Shown piece by piece: positions 1 through 9,430 of a stretch of DNA of 64,000 nt. The stretch covers positions 34,414 to 98,413 of the forward strand of contig JADHLF010000004.1 in assembly GCA_016780825.1 (NCBI GenBank). The letters run 5' to 3'. Under the pieces are notes generated by a model, which saw only the letters and a program-made list of their open reading frames with translations, did no database searches and was not told where the DNA came from. The stretch is from Planktomarina sp. (lineage in GTDB: Bacteria; Pseudomonadota; Alphaproteobacteria; Rhodobacterales; Rhodobacteraceae). Both the position numbers and the translations under genes were made by a program. The stretch's first letter is position 1. The number at the start of each line of letters is the position of its first letter.

Positions 1-152
1 AGGTCAGAGGACAGAACCGATGCGGGCGGTTTTGCCTTTGGTGCTGCGGGCTTGAATTCTGCCGCCGGTTTGTTGATCGGCGCGGCGGATTTTTCGGCTG
101 CAGCGGCGTCAGGTTTCGCGGATGGGTCGTTGATTTTGCTTTTAGAAAACAT
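1..152 (-). CDS. Bactofilin family cytoskeletal protein, N-terminal part only
   Basis: The visible 50 codons begin MFSKSKINDP, continue through an Ala/Pro/Lys-rich flexible tail and reach SVLSSDL, which resembles the start of the beta-helical bactofilin core; the gene runs off the left edge. Bactofilins polymerise into membrane-associated filaments that place cell-wall enzymes. The ATG lies inside the end of the upstream M23 peptidase gene (11-base overlap), so the two are translationally coupled. The coupling of a LytM/M23 peptidase with a bactofilin is a well-known arrangement and is the main support, because the diagnostic core lies outside the window. The start is fixed by the overlap and the charged N-terminus. 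Confidence 0.72.
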   Translation of the reverse strand, partial: MFSKSKINDPSAKPDAAAAEKSAAPINKPAAEFKPAAPKAKPPASVLSSD

Positions 153-1464
153 CTCTTCCTGCCTTGATAAATGTCATTGGGTTTACGGCTTTACCATTCA
201 CGCGGACTTCATAGTGAAGATGGGTGCCGGTTGATCTGCCTGAGTTTCCCATATCACCGATCCTTTGTCCACGGGAAACGCGTTGGCCTTTTTTTACGCG
301 AATTTTTGCCAAATGGGCATAGCGAGTTTCTATACCAAACTCATGTTTGATATAGACAACGCGGCCGTAACCGCCCCCCCATTCCGCGCGTGTGACCACT
401 CCGTCGGCGGTGGCATAAATGGGGGTTCCGCGGCTTGCAGCAAAATCAGAGCCACGGTGCATCTGCCCCCAGCGCGGACCGAAGCCGCTGGTGTAACGAT
501 GGGCAGATTTCACCGGCATATCAAAGGGCGCTTTTTCTGCAGCAATGCGGTAGATATTGAGTTTGTCGAGTTGGGCCAAAATGTTATTGGCACGGTCAAC
601 AGTGGGATCAACGCTGTTGAGCGCATCGGGGGCATAGGTGATCGGGGAGAGGGCGCCGCCCTGTCCTGAATAGCCGCGCCGCACCTGTTCGAGCAAGCGG
701 TCGGTGTTCAACCCTGCGTTGCGAAACATTTTATCGAGCGGCTTCACCGAAATGTTCATCGCCTCTTCAAGTTGACGGAAAATCCGGTCGCCTTTCTCCT
801 CGAGGAATTGAATTTCCAATTCTAAATTGGTCATTTCTTCATGTGCTTGGAAAGCGCGCCGCCGCGCGTGATCGCGTTGCACAGCCACGTCCTCCAGCGT
901 ATCGGTGACGTAATCCATTATGCTGGCGACGCTTTCTGAGGAGCTATCATCAACAGGTTTGCCGGCGTCCTGGTCGAGTTGCGCGGTCAGTTGGTCCAAG
1001 TCGCGCTGCAAAAGCTCCCGTTGGACCATGACCCGCCGCAGCGTCGCCTGCATCACTGCCATCGCTCGGTCTAATTCGCGCCGTTGATCCTCTGAGGTCA
1101 GAAGATCCGATTGCATTTCGGACACCTGAGCGAGGGCTGTATTGAATCGCTCTTGCGCCGTCAAAGCCTCCTGGGCGCGGGCGTCGCGCTCATTGGCGAG
1201 GGCATTCAGTCGCTCTTCGTAAATGGCCTGATCACGCCGGGCTTGATCACGGAAATTGCCGGATCCGATCGTGTCGATCAAAACGATGGCTGTTGCGATA
1301 ATCGACCATCCGATGAAAGCTGCGGATGTAATCAGAGTGAAGATTTGCGACAGTGGTGAGAGGCGAATAAAGCGCGTGCCAGTTTCGCTGCGTAAAAAGA
1401 GCCGTTTCTCCGGCATCAGTCGTTCCAAAAAGTGTTGCGACTTTAGCCGAAGTGCACTGAACAA
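142..1464 (-). CDS. M23 family (LytM-type) peptidoglycan endopeptidase with N-terminal membrane anchor and coiled coil
   Basis: A 440-residue inner-membrane-anchored periplasmic protein. A transmembrane helix at about residues 41-63 is followed by long Glu/Arg/Gln-rich coiled coil (about 70-250) and a C-terminal M23 domain (about 320-430). The zinc and catalytic set is complete: HRGSD gives His336 and Asp340, and THLHYE gives His415 and His417, so this should be an active DD-endopeptidase rather than an EnvC-like activator. The start used is TTG at 1464, because the PEKRLFLRS segment typical of Rhodobacteraceae homologues is usually preceded by some 15-20 residues; ATG at 1416 is the alternative. 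It overlaps the bactofilin gene, implying that the filament scaffolds this hydrolase. Confidence 0.9.
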   Translation of the reverse strand: MFSALRLKSQHFLERLMPEKRLFLRSETGTRFIRLSPLSQIFTLITSAAFIGWSIIATAIVLIDTIGSGNFRDQARRDQAIYEERLNALANERDARAQEALTAQERFNTALAQVSEMQSDLLTSEDQRRELDRAMAVMQATLRRVMVQRELLQRDLDQLTAQLDQDAGKPVDDSSSESVASIMDYVTDTLEDVAVQRDHARRRAFQAHEEMTNLELEIQFLEEKGDRIFRQLEEAMNISVKPLDKMFRNAGLNTDRLLEQVRRGYSGQGGALSPITYAPDALNSVDPTVDRANNILAQLDKLNIYRIAAEKAPFDMPVKSAHRYTSGFGPRWGQMHRGSDFAASRGTPIYATADGVVTRAEWGGGYGRVVYIKHEFGIETRYAHLAKIRVKKGQRVSRGQRIGDMGNSGRSTGTHLHYEVRVNGKAVNPMTFIKAGRDVF

Positions 1465-1605
1465 ATCTCAATTCCAATCTATAAGGGGCCGCCGAGCGCG
1501 GTATCGTCGCGAATTGAATACCTAAATGGTCAATCTGCCGCAACGCTTTTGATACTGGCGATTCCTTTATATTCGCTTAAATCGGCCTGTTCCTGCTTAC
1601 AGAAT

Positions 1606-2436
1606 TTAGCGCATGGCCGGTGGCGGTGGCATTTCATCGGCGAGGGGCCAGTAAAAATCGGGGGCAATCCCGGCTTCGGCACGTTTTTCCTCATTGAACG
1701 GGGGCTTGAGGGGGCCGTGAAAATACCGGCGCACAAGGTCGTGAAACACAGGTTTAGGATCCAGATTGTCCCGTCCGCACAGAAAATGAAACCATTTAGA
1801 GCCGTAGGCGACATGGGCGACTTCTTCGCTGTAGATGACATTGAGCGCGTCGACGACCTGCGTGTCTTTTGCATTTTCGAAAATGCGGATCATACCAGGG
1901 GTGACATCCAGCCCGCGCGCTTCAAGCACCATCGGCACCACCGCCAACCGACCGAGAAAATCTCTTCGCGTGTCCTCGGCGGCACGCCACATGCCCGCGT
2001 GGGCGGGCATGGCTCCGTAAAAACTGCCATGGGCTTCAAGACAATCGCACATCAGATTGAAATGTTTGCTTTCCTCATCTGCCGCTTTCACCCAATCATC
2101 ATAAAATCCCAAAGGCATTGCTATATGCGAAAATCGGGCGATCAGATCCCAATGCAGATCTACGGCGTTCAATTCAATATGGGCCACCGCATGCAAGAGC
2201 GCGTTGCGCCCCTCCGTTGAGCCGGTTTTCCGGCGGGGGACATCGCGCGGCGCGCGCAGTTTCGGCGCATGGGGGCGGGCGGGCATGTCTGGCGGCGTGC
2301 CGCTGCCAATTTCGACCGGGTCGCCGGCGGCGCGTGCGGCGCACCATTGCGCGGCATAGTCCCGGGACAGGGCGGTTTTGGCCCGCCCGTCCGCGGTGTT
2401 GAGCACCGCGCAGGCCATGTCTGCCAAAGTCTTCAT
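1606..2436 (-). CDS. DUF455 family ferritin-like protein
   Basis: A 276-residue protein of the DUF455 family, which has a ferritin-like helical fold. Carboxylate and histidine clusters typical of a di-metal helical bundle are visible: HAVAHIELNAVDLHWD, DEESKHFNLMCDCLEAHG and YSEEVAHVAYG. The usual function is unknown; one member class is linked to tRNA hydroxylation-like chemistry only by fold. I start it at the ATG in 2434-2436, which overlaps the TGA of the upstream peroxiredoxin as ATGA, rather than at the longer upstream frame, whose extra residues are the peroxiredoxin gene read out of frame. Co-translation with bcp suggests a redox or oxidative-stress context (inference). Confidence 0.85.
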   Translation of the reverse strand: MKTLADMACAVLNTADGRAKTALSRDYAAQWCAARAAGDPVEIGSGTPPDMPARPHAPKLRAPRDVPRRKTGSTEGRNALLHAVAHIELNAVDLHWDLIARFSHIAMPLGFYDDWVKAADEESKHFNLMCDCLEAHGSFYGAMPAHAGMWRAAEDTRRDFLGRLAVVPMVLEARGLDVTPGMIRIFENAKDTQVVDALNVIYSEEVAHVAYGSKWFHFLCGRDNLDPKPVFHDLVRRYFHGPLKPPFNEEKRAEAGIAPDFYWPLADEMPPPPAMR

Positions 2437-2900
2437 GAATTGAGCGCTTGCAGCTGCCGCAAAACCTCTTCGACATGGCCTGCAACTTTTACCTTGCGCC
2501 AAATGTGTCGCAATGTCCCGTCTGGAGAAATCAAAAACGTGGCGCGTTCGATGCCCATGTAGGTTTTGCCATACATGCTCTTTTCAACCCAGGTTCCGAA
2601 TGCTTTGCAGAGGCTGCCGTCCTCGTCGGAAATCAAAGGGATGCGCAAATCATATTTGCTGATGAATTTATCATGTTTTTTGACCGTATCGCGCGACACA
2701 CCGACGACCATGGCATTTTGCGCTTCAAAAGCGGCGCGCTCTTCGGAGAACCCGATGGCTTCTTTGGTGCATCCCGGGGTGTCGTCCTTGGGGTAGAAAT
2801 ACAAGACCAAATATTTGCCTGCAGCATCCGCCAAGGAAAACTGACCACCACCGTTGGTTGACAGGGTGAATTGCGGTGCGTTATCGCCGATTGAGATCAT
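2433..2900 (-). CDS. bcp: Peroxiredoxin of the BCP/PrxQ family (thioredoxin-dependent peroxidase)
   Basis: A 155-residue cytoplasmic peroxidase that reduces H2O2 and organic hydroperoxides. The peroxidatic cysteine is Cys44 in DDTPGCTKEA. The usual partner cysteine five residues on (PGCTxxxC in classical BCP) is isoleucine here, so this is a 1-Cys or alternatively resolved form; a second cysteine occurs later in SLCKAFG. The start is the second of two adjacent ATGs (2898-2900), which has better spacing from GAGG in the leader; the first is at 2903. It is divergent from the AsmA-like gene and overlaps the DUF455 gene by four bases at its 3' end. Confidence 0.92.
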   Translation of the reverse strand: MISIGDNAPQFTLSTNGGGQFSLADAAGKYLVLYFYPKDDTPGCTKEAIGFSEERAAFEAQNAMVVGVSRDTVKKHDKFISKYDLRIPLISDEDGSLCKAFGTWVEKSMYGKTYMGIERATFLISPDGTLRHIWRKVKVAGHVEEVLRQLQALNS

Positions 2901-2983
2901 CATATCCTCGGTTTATCTAAGAGCCATTGTTACGACTTAGGTTTTAGGCCACGATATATAAATTGAAAGGGGTCCGTTGCACA

Positions 2984-5900
2984 ATGGCGCAATCTGCAGA
3001 GCAAGATCAAGACGACAAAGCGCCACCGCGGCGCCGGCCGATGTCACGCTTGCTTTTGGCCTTCTATACGTCGTGCTGGGCAGCTTTGCTGTGTTTCGGG
3101 CTGTTGGTGGCGATATTGCAAGATCGCATGCTGCCCGTGCCCGAGCCTTTGCGGGTGAAATTATTGCAGGTCTTGAATGCGAACCCTTCAGTGCCAATCG
3201 TGCAGTTCAGCCGCGCGGAATTGGGTTTGACCGAGTTGTTTCATTCTCGATTGGTCCTGCATGGGGTGCAATTTTCGGATGGGCAAACCGGCGCAGGGGT
3301 GCAGTTTGGTGCCTTGAATGTGGTGATCCATGGTCCGGCGCTCTTGTTTGGGCAGATCGCGCCCCGGTCTCTGACCCTGTCCGATGCCATTGTCGATTTG
3401 CGGCGCCGGCCCGATGGCAGTTTCGATTTTGGCTTTGTGATCTCGGCGGGTTCGACCGGGGTGGGCTCGATCGATGAAATATTGGGCTCTATGGAAAAAT
3501 TCTTTGAAGGTGATGATTTTAACCGCCTGACGGAGGCGCGTTTGGATCAACTGACGGTGAATTATAAGGACCGGGTGACCAACCGCGCCTGGACCTTGGA
3601 CGGTGGCCGCCTGTCCGTGCAGCGTGACAATGGTTTATTGACCCTGCGGGGGGATTTGGCGCTTTTGGCCGGTGGGGGGGAGCTGGCCACTTTGGGATTG
3701 TTTTATAATGCCACAGGACCGGGCGCGGGTACATTGGGGGCGGAGTTTGACAATCTGCCAGCACAGGATCTTGCGGTGCAATCTAAAGCCCTCACTTGGC
3801 TTAATTTTGTTGACGGCAAGCTCTCGGGAAGTTTTCGCAGCCTGCGCGTAGATGGCAAAGTTGGCAAGTTGAACGCATTGCTTGATTTCGGCGCGGGCAC
3901 GTTGAGCGCGGGCCCCGAAAGCTATCCAGTCTCCTATAGTGAAGCAAAAACCTACTTCACATATCATCCCAAAGATGCGCGTCTTGATATCTCGCGGGCA
4001 TCGATCAAAAGCGATTGGGGGGCCTTATCGGCGGAGGGCTATGCTCTGTTGCAGCAGGGCGGGGCGTCGCAGAGCCGCTCGAGCGGGATGGTCTTGCATT
4101 TGGATTTGGACCGCGCTGTCTTTGACAAAACACCTTGGTGGCCTGAGCCCTTGCGGGTGACGAGGGCGACCGGGCAGCTCAAGCTCAATTATGATCCCCT
4201 GACGCTTGATTTGGGCCTGGTGCAGGCTGAGGTGAACGGGGCCGATCTAAGTCTGTCCGGCCATGCTGTGCTTACACCTCTGGGTTGGTCTTATGACGGG
4301 CAGGGGCGCGTGCCCTCTGTTGACACCCAAACGCTCATGACCCTCTGGCCTGACATGTTAAAAAGCAAAAGTCGGCGCTGGTTTGGGCAAAATGTTCGCA
4401 AGGGGACCATGAAAAATCTGACCGTTGATTTGCGTCAAACGGCGGGGACAGCTGCGGTCTTGGCGAGCAGCTTTCAGTTTGAAGAGGCGGAAGTGAAATT
4501 CATGCGCCATATGCCGGTGATCTCTGAGGGTTTGGGCTATGGTGTTTTTGAGCGAGATGAATTTATTTTGGCCCTTGAGACGGGCTATGTCCAAGCGGCT
4601 GAAGGCGGGCGCTTGCATATGGATGGGTCGACCATGCGTGTGCCCAATGCCCGCATGCCCGATCCGATTGCACGATTTGACTTGAAGGGCAGGGGCGCTG
4701 TTCCGACCGTGATGTCTCTTCTGGACAATAAGCCGTTTCAAATTCTCACAAAAACCAAGCGCGGCATTGATGATGTGTTGGGGCAGGCGCAGCTGGCCAT
4801 TGAGATTGAAACCCGTTTGAAAACAGGGATCACGCCGCGAGAGGTGGCCTATGATTTGACAGGCACGCTGCGCGATCTGAGCAGTGAGGTGTTGGTGCCG
4901 GGGCGCATGTTCACTGCGCAGGAGTTGCAGCTGACCGGCGCGCCAGATTTGTTAGAAATCTCAGGTGAGGGGCGCGTCTCTGACATTCCTTTTACGGGCA
5001 TTTGGTCGCAGCCTTTGGGGGCAGAAAATTTGCCCAGCCAAGTGACCGCAAAGTTTGAGCTGTCCTCAAGGAGCCTTAAAGCGCTTAATATTGCTTTGCC
5101 AGAGGGCAGTTTGAGCGGTGTCGCAGAGGGTGCCTTGCGATTGGATATTGCGAAAAACAAGCCAATGGCGTTTGAGCTGAGCTCTGATCTGACCGGTGCG
5201 CGATTGCAATCGGCCGCGTTGAATTGGTCAAAACCTGAAGTGAAAGCGGCGCAATTGCGGGTGCAGGGTGTTTTTGGCCAGCCCGTGCAAGTGACTATTC
5301 TGGCGCTTGAGGCGCAGGGCTTGTCGCTTGAGGGCACTGTGGAATTTGATGACGAAGGTCTCGACCGGGTTGTGCTGTCGCGCTTGGCGGTTGGCGATTG
5401 GCTCGATGGGGCAGCAACATTTATCCACCAAGGGGCTGGCGCGCCGATGCGCCTGCTCTTGTCTGGCGATTTGGATCTGCGCAGTTATGGAAAATTGGCG
5501 GGCGGTGATAAAGCGCCATCGGATGCGAGCCGGCCAATGCCGATGTCGCTCAATTTGGGCCGCTTGCAACTGTCGAACAATCTGTTCCTGAGCGAGGTGC
5601 GGGCCGATTTTGATCGGGGGCTTGCGGCCGGAGGGGCCTTTGCTGGCCGGGTCAATGGCGGTGTTCGCATCACAGGCCAAATGTCTGGCCAGAGCACAGG
5701 GCTGCGCCTGTCGGTCACATCGCAAGACGCAGGTGGCGTGCTGCGCGATGCTGGACTTTTGCGACAGGCCAGCGGTGGAGAGATGGTGCTCGATCTTGCG
5801 CCGCATGCGGATGGGTGGAACGGCGCAATGAATATCACCTCCGTCCGCGTCAATGATGCACCAGCGATTGCCCAATTGCTGAGCGCTGCCTCCATTGTCG

Positions 5901-6265
5901 GCTTGCCCGATCAATTGGACGGGAAAGGCATTTTCTTTGCCACGATTGAGGGCGAATTTAATCTGAATAAAGAGCTGTTTACCATCTATCGCTCCAGTGC
6001 GGTCGGCCCCTCACTTGGCATGTCAATGGACGGCTATATTGACACCAAACGCAAGCAGCTTGATCTCCAAGGTGTCCTGTCGCCCTTTTATCTGCTCAAT
6101 GGCTTGGGCTCAATTCTCACCCGGCGTGGGGAGGGGTTGATTGGCTTTAATTTCACTCTGAGGGGCCCGCTGGAAAATCCGCAGGCCTCGGTCAATCCTT
6201 TGTCCTTATTCACACCTGGAATGTTTCGCGAAATCTTTCGTCGAAGACCGCCGCAGCAAGATTAA
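2984..6265 (+). CDS. AsmA-like / DUF3971 domain protein, YhdP-TamB-like large envelope protein
   Basis: A 1093-residue protein with a short basic cytoplasmic tail, one transmembrane helix (about residues 22-45) and a very long beta-rich periplasmic region with repeated short hydrophobic strands, as in DUF3971/AsmA-like proteins. The C-terminal block (from about 900, GMSMDGYIDTKRKQLDLQG, then FNFTLRGPLENPQASVNP) matches the AsmA-like end domain. Family members such as YhdP and TamB form hydrophobic grooves thought to bridge phospholipid transport between inner and outer membranes. The ATG at 2984 is chosen over TTG at 2963 because AAAGGGG sits about 11 bases upstream of it. The specific lipid role here is inference. 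Confidence 0.88.
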   Translation: MAQSAEQDQDDKAPPRRRPMSRLLLAFYTSCWAALLCFGLLVAILQDRMLPVPEPLRVKLLQVLNANPSVPIVQFSRAELGLTELFHSRLVLHGVQFSDGQTGAGVQFGALNVVIHGPALLFGQIAPRSLTLSDAIVDLRRRPDGSFDFGFVISAGSTGVGSIDEILGSMEKFFEGDDFNRLTEARLDQLTVNYKDRVTNRAWTLDGGRLSVQRDNGLLTLRGDLALLAGGGELATLGLFYNATGPGAGTLGAEFDNLPAQDLAVQSKALTWLNFVDGKLSGSFRSLRVDGKVGKLNALLDFGAGTLSAGPESYPVSYSEAKTYFTYHPKDARLDISRASIKSDWGALSAEGYALLQQGGASQSRSSGMVLHLDLDRAVFDKTPWWPEPLRVTRATGQLKLNYDPLTLDLGLVQAEVNGADLSLSGHAVLTPLGWSYDGQGRVPSVDTQTLMTLWPDMLKSKSRRWFGQNVRKGTMKNLTVDLRQTAGTAAVLASSFQFEEAEVKFMRHMPVISEGLGYGVFERDEFILALETGYVQAAEGGRLHMDGSTMRVPNARMPDPIARFDLKGRGAVPTVMSLLDNKPFQILTKTKRGIDDVLGQAQLAIEIETRLKTGITPREVAYDLTGTLRDLSSEVLVPGRMFTAQELQLTGAPDLLEISGEGRVSDIPFTGIWSQPLGAENLPSQVTAKFELSSRSLKALNIALPEGSLSGVAEGALRLDIAKNKPMAFELSSDLTGARLQSAALNWSKPEVKAAQLRVQGVFGQPVQVTILALEAQGLSLEGTVEFDDEGLDRVVLSRLAVGDWLDGAATFIHQGAGAPMRLLLSGDLDLRSYGKLAGGDKAPSDASRPMPMSLNLGRLQLSNNLFLSEVRADFDRGLAAGGAFAGRVNGGVRITGQMSGQSTGLRLSVTSQDAGGVLRDAGLLRQASGGEMVLDLAPHADGWNGAMNITSVRVNDAPAIAQLLSAASIVGLPDQLDGKGIFFATIEGEFNLNKELFTIYRSSAVGPSLGMSMDGYIDTKRKQLDLQGVLSPFYLLNGLGSILTRRGEGLIGFNFTLRGPLENPQASVNPLSLFTPGMFREIFRRRPPQQD

Positions 6266-6335
6266 GGCAGGCGGGTTTCGGATTTGCCAAATGAATGGAT
6301 TGTCGCTAAGGGGGGCGCTTCTCAAGGGGCCTGCC

Positions 6336-7385
6336 ATGAAACTTTCAGACTTTGATTTTGACTTGCCACAGGAACGGATTGCTATTCGCCCGATGTCTCC
6401 GCGCGGCGACGCCAAACTCCTGGTCAGCCAAGCCGGGCAGATCGAAGATGCGTTTGTTCGGGATCTCTGCCGTTATTTTCGGCCGGGGGACCGCTTGGTT
6501 TTGAACGATACTAAAGTCATCCCTGCGCGCCTCTCGGGTCTAAGGGCGCGGCAATCGGCGCAGGGGAGGGTTGAGGCAAAGATTGAAGTCACCCTGCTGG
6601 AGCCGCAGGCCAGCGGGCGATGGAAAGCATTGATAAAGCCTCTGCGCAAATTAGCTGTCGGTGAAGAGATCCTTTTCGCCTCTGGCCTCTCGGCACGCTG
6701 CTTTGAGAAAACCGATACGGAGGCGCTCCTTGATTTTTCTGCTCAAGGTGCAGAGCTGGATGCGGCATTGGATGTCAGCGGTCAGATGCCTCTGCCCCCC
6801 TATATTGCGTCCAAACGCGCCGCCGATGCGCAGGATAAGAGCGATTATCAAACGCTTTGGGCCAAACATCGCGGCGCTGTGGCGGCTCCGACGGCCTCAT
6901 TGCATTTGGACGCGGCAGCTTTGGCCGCATTGCAGGGCCATGGGGTGACCATAAGCTATGTCACCCTGCATGTTGGGGCAGGGACGTTTTTGCCGGTAAA
7001 GGTTGAAGAGGTCAGCCGCCATAAAATGCATGCCGAATGGGGCCATGTGAGTGCGCAGGCCGTGGCAGAGATAGAGCAAACCCGCGCGGCGGGTGGCCGG
7101 ATTATCCCCGTGGGCACGACCGCTTTGCGTCTGATTGAGACAGCCGCGCGCGGCGGCACCCTACGTCCTTTCGAGGGAGATACGGATATTTTTATCTATC
7201 CGGGATTTGAGTTTCAGATCACGGATGGGTTGATGACCAATTTCCACCTGCCGAAGTCGACACTGCTGATGCTGGTGGCCGCTTTGATTGGCAAACCGCA
7301 TCTGGATGAGATCTATGCCCATGCGGTGGCGAAAAATTATCGTTTTTTTAGTTACGGCGATGCATCATTGCTTTTTGCGTCATAA
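6336..7385 (+). CDS. queA: S-adenosylmethionine:tRNA ribosyltransferase-isomerase
   Basis: A 349-residue enzyme that transfers and isomerises the ribosyl group of SAM onto 7-aminomethyl-7-deazaguanine in tRNA to give epoxyqueuosine. The sequence is characteristic from MKLSDFDFDLPQERIA at the N-terminus through RLVLNDTKVIPARL, VTLHVGAGTFLPVKVE, the HAEWGHVS region and VGTTALRLIE to the C-terminal NFHLPKSTLLMLVAALIG. Length matches the family. The in-frame extension upstream of 6336 is not used because the MKLSDFDF start is canonical. It lies 70 bases after the AsmA-like gene on the same strand. Confidence 0.96.
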   Translation: MKLSDFDFDLPQERIAIRPMSPRGDAKLLVSQAGQIEDAFVRDLCRYFRPGDRLVLNDTKVIPARLSGLRARQSAQGRVEAKIEVTLLEPQASGRWKALIKPLRKLAVGEEILFASGLSARCFEKTDTEALLDFSAQGAELDAALDVSGQMPLPPYIASKRAADAQDKSDYQTLWAKHRGAVAAPTASLHLDAAALAALQGHGVTISYVTLHVGAGTFLPVKVEEVSRHKMHAEWGHVSAQAVAEIEQTRAAGGRIIPVGTTALRLIETAARGGTLRPFEGDTDIFIYPGFEFQITDGLMTNFHLPKSTLLMLVAALIGKPHLDEIYAHAVAKNYRFFSYGDASLLFAS

Positions 7386-7455
7386 TACCGTTTGGGTAGA
7401 TTACGAGCGCGTGTTTCACGGTTCACTTGTCCCGGGTTCATCTTAAGGAAGTGCA

Positions 7456-8712
7456 ATGTTTCAGGTTTTGTCGCGGTCTTGGGCGCTGCTCATCGGTATG
7501 ATGCTGTTGATGGTTGGCAATGGGCTGCAGGGCACCTTGCTCGGCGTGCGCGGCGGCATTGAAGGGTTTTCAACCTTCGAAATGTCCATTGTGATGTCTG
7601 CCTATTTTGCAGGTTTTCTTGGTGGGTCTCGCTTGGCGCCTGAGATGATCCGCCGGGTGGGACATGTCAGGGTCTTCGCGGCCTTGGCCTCATTCATCTC
7701 GGCAATTTTGATTCTTTATCCAGCCTTCGCCCATCCTGTGGCTTGGGCCTTGGGGCGGGTTGTGATCGGATTTTGTTTCTCTGGGGTATATGTCACCGCA
7801 GAAAGCTGGCTCAACAATTCATCCGACAATGCCAATCGGGGCAAGGCGCTCTCGGTCTATATGATCGTACAGATGTTTGGAATTGTGAGCGCACAAGCGC
7901 TTCTGGCCATGGGGGATGCAAGTGGCTACGCCCTGTTTATTTTGTCATCCGTTTTGGTTTCCATTTCTTTCGCGCCTATTTTGCTATCTATTTCTCCAAC
8001 GCCCGCTTTTGAAACCGCAAAACCTATGCCGCTCAAGACCTTGCTGGAGACATCCCCCTTGGGCTGTTGGGGCATGTTTCTTCTGGGCGGCGTGTTCTCG
8101 GCACAATTTGGCATGTCGGCGGTCTATGGCGTCGCGGCCGGTCTGACGGTTGCGCAGATCTCGATTTTCGTTTCAAGCATCTATGTGGGCGCCTTGTTGA
8201 TGCAATATCCGATCGGCTGGTTTTCGGATCGTATGGACCGGCGGGTTGTCATCATGATCGTCTCCGCTGTGGGCGGAATATTCTCGGTTCTCGCGCTGTT
8301 TTTTGACTATTATTTTTTCGCGCTGCTCGTGTCCGCCTTCGTGATTGGCGGCACCTCAAATCCGCTGTATTCCCTGCTGATCGCCTATACAAATGACTAT
8401 CTCGAACCTGATGATATGGCCGCGGCCTCTGGAGGGTTGATATTTATCAATGGCATGGGTGCGATTGCTGGGCCTTTGGTGACCGGCTGGGTGATGGACC
8501 GTTTTGGGGCTCAGGCATTCTTTGGCATGATTGCCCTTTTGATGCTCGCGCTCGCAGGTTACGCGATTTACCGGATGACACAGCGGTCGCGGGCGGGCAT
8601 CGAAGATGGCGCCTATGCGCCGGTTCTCCCCTCCTCCAGCCCGGTCGCGGTTGAGGTGGCTTCGGAATATTATATCGAGACTGCGCTAGAAGATGAAACG
8701 AATGAAACATAG
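7456..8712 (+). CDS. MFS transporter, YcaD-like
   Basis: A 418-residue major facilitator with about 12 predicted transmembrane segments and a charged C-terminal tail of some 40 residues. The N-half carries a GGSRLAPEMIRRVGHVRV stretch corresponding to the MFS loop 2-3 motif, and the C-half carries GWFSDRMDRRVVIM. The AESWLNNSS region after TM4 is typical of the YcaD-like group. The substrate cannot be read from the sequence. A good ribosome binding site, AAGGAAG, lies six bases before the ATG. It sits alone between queA and the DUF924 gene with short spacers, so it could be in one transcript with queA. Confidence 0.88.
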   Translation: MFQVLSRSWALLIGMMLLMVGNGLQGTLLGVRGGIEGFSTFEMSIVMSAYFAGFLGGSRLAPEMIRRVGHVRVFAALASFISAILILYPAFAHPVAWALGRVVIGFCFSGVYVTAESWLNNSSDNANRGKALSVYMIVQMFGIVSAQALLAMGDASGYALFILSSVLVSISFAPILLSISPTPAFETAKPMPLKTLLETSPLGCWGMFLLGGVFSAQFGMSAVYGVAAGLTVAQISIFVSSIYVGALLMQYPIGWFSDRMDRRVVIMIVSAVGGIFSVLALFFDYYFFALLVSAFVIGGTSNPLYSLLIAYTNDYLEPDDMAAASGGLIFINGMGAIAGPLVTGWVMDRFGAQAFFGMIALLMLALAGYAIYRMTQRSRAGIEDGAYAPVLPSSSPVAVEVASEYYIETALEDETNET

Positions 8713-8786
8713 AGTTACCTTTTTCTTTGCACTTTTGATCTAGATGCGTAGAGATTGAAAAAAGTCAGACGAACCGGAGCGGGCAT

Positions 8787-9365
8787 ATGACAACTGTAAA
8801 TGAAGTTGTTGATTTTTGGTTGGATGAAGTTGGTCCAGAAAGATGGTATGCAGCCGATGAGGCGCTGGACGATGAGGTGCGCAGGCGTTTCGAACGCCTG
8901 TGGTGGAACACGCTCAACGGGGCCAATGGGCTATGGTTGACCTATGCCACCGGCACGCTGGCATATCTGATTTTGATGGATCAAATGCCGCGCAATATGT
9001 TCCGCGGAACGGCGCGGTCCTTTGGATCAGATCGGCATGCCAGAGCGGCGGCCAAGGCGGCGTTGCACAATGGCTGGGATATGAAGATCGACGAGCCGGC
9101 GCGGCAATTTTTCTATATGCCCTTGATGCATTCAGAGAGTCTGACAGATCAAGATCGTGCGGTTCGCTTGATCACCTCGCGCCTGCCTGAGGGTAAGAGC
9201 GTGCAATTGCCTCATGCGCAGGCTCATCGGGATATCATCCGCAAGTTTGGCCGCTTTCCAGCGCGCAATGCGGCCTTGAACCGGCGCGCAACGACGCCGG
9301 AGATGATTTATACCCAAGCGGGCGGATATGATTTCACGCTAAAAAGCCTTGCGGCGGGCTCCTAA
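8787..9365 (+). CDS. DUF924 family protein
   Basis: A 192-residue soluble, mostly helical protein of the DUF924 family, recognised from VVDFWLDEVGPERWYAADEA at the N-terminus, LAYLILMDQMPRNMFRG in the middle and FGRFPARNAALNR near the C-terminus. The fold is tetratricopeptide-like and the molecular function is not established. RBS CGGAG lies about eight bases before the ATG. It precedes lpdA with a 113-base spacer that holds its own candidate operator, so it need not be co-regulated with lpdA. Confidence 0.88.
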   Translation: MTTVNEVVDFWLDEVGPERWYAADEALDDEVRRRFERLWWNTLNGANGLWLTYATGTLAYLILMDQMPRNMFRGTARSFGSDRHARAAAKAALHNGWDMKIDEPARQFFYMPLMHSESLTDQDRAVRLITSRLPEGKSVQLPHAQAHRDIIRKFGRFPARNAALNRRATTPEMIYTQAGGYDFTLKSLAAGS

Positions 9366-9430
9366 AGATAAGGCATCGCCGCAACCGCAGGCTTTGGCCG
9401 AGGGACTGGCAAAATTTCGATTTGCACCGG

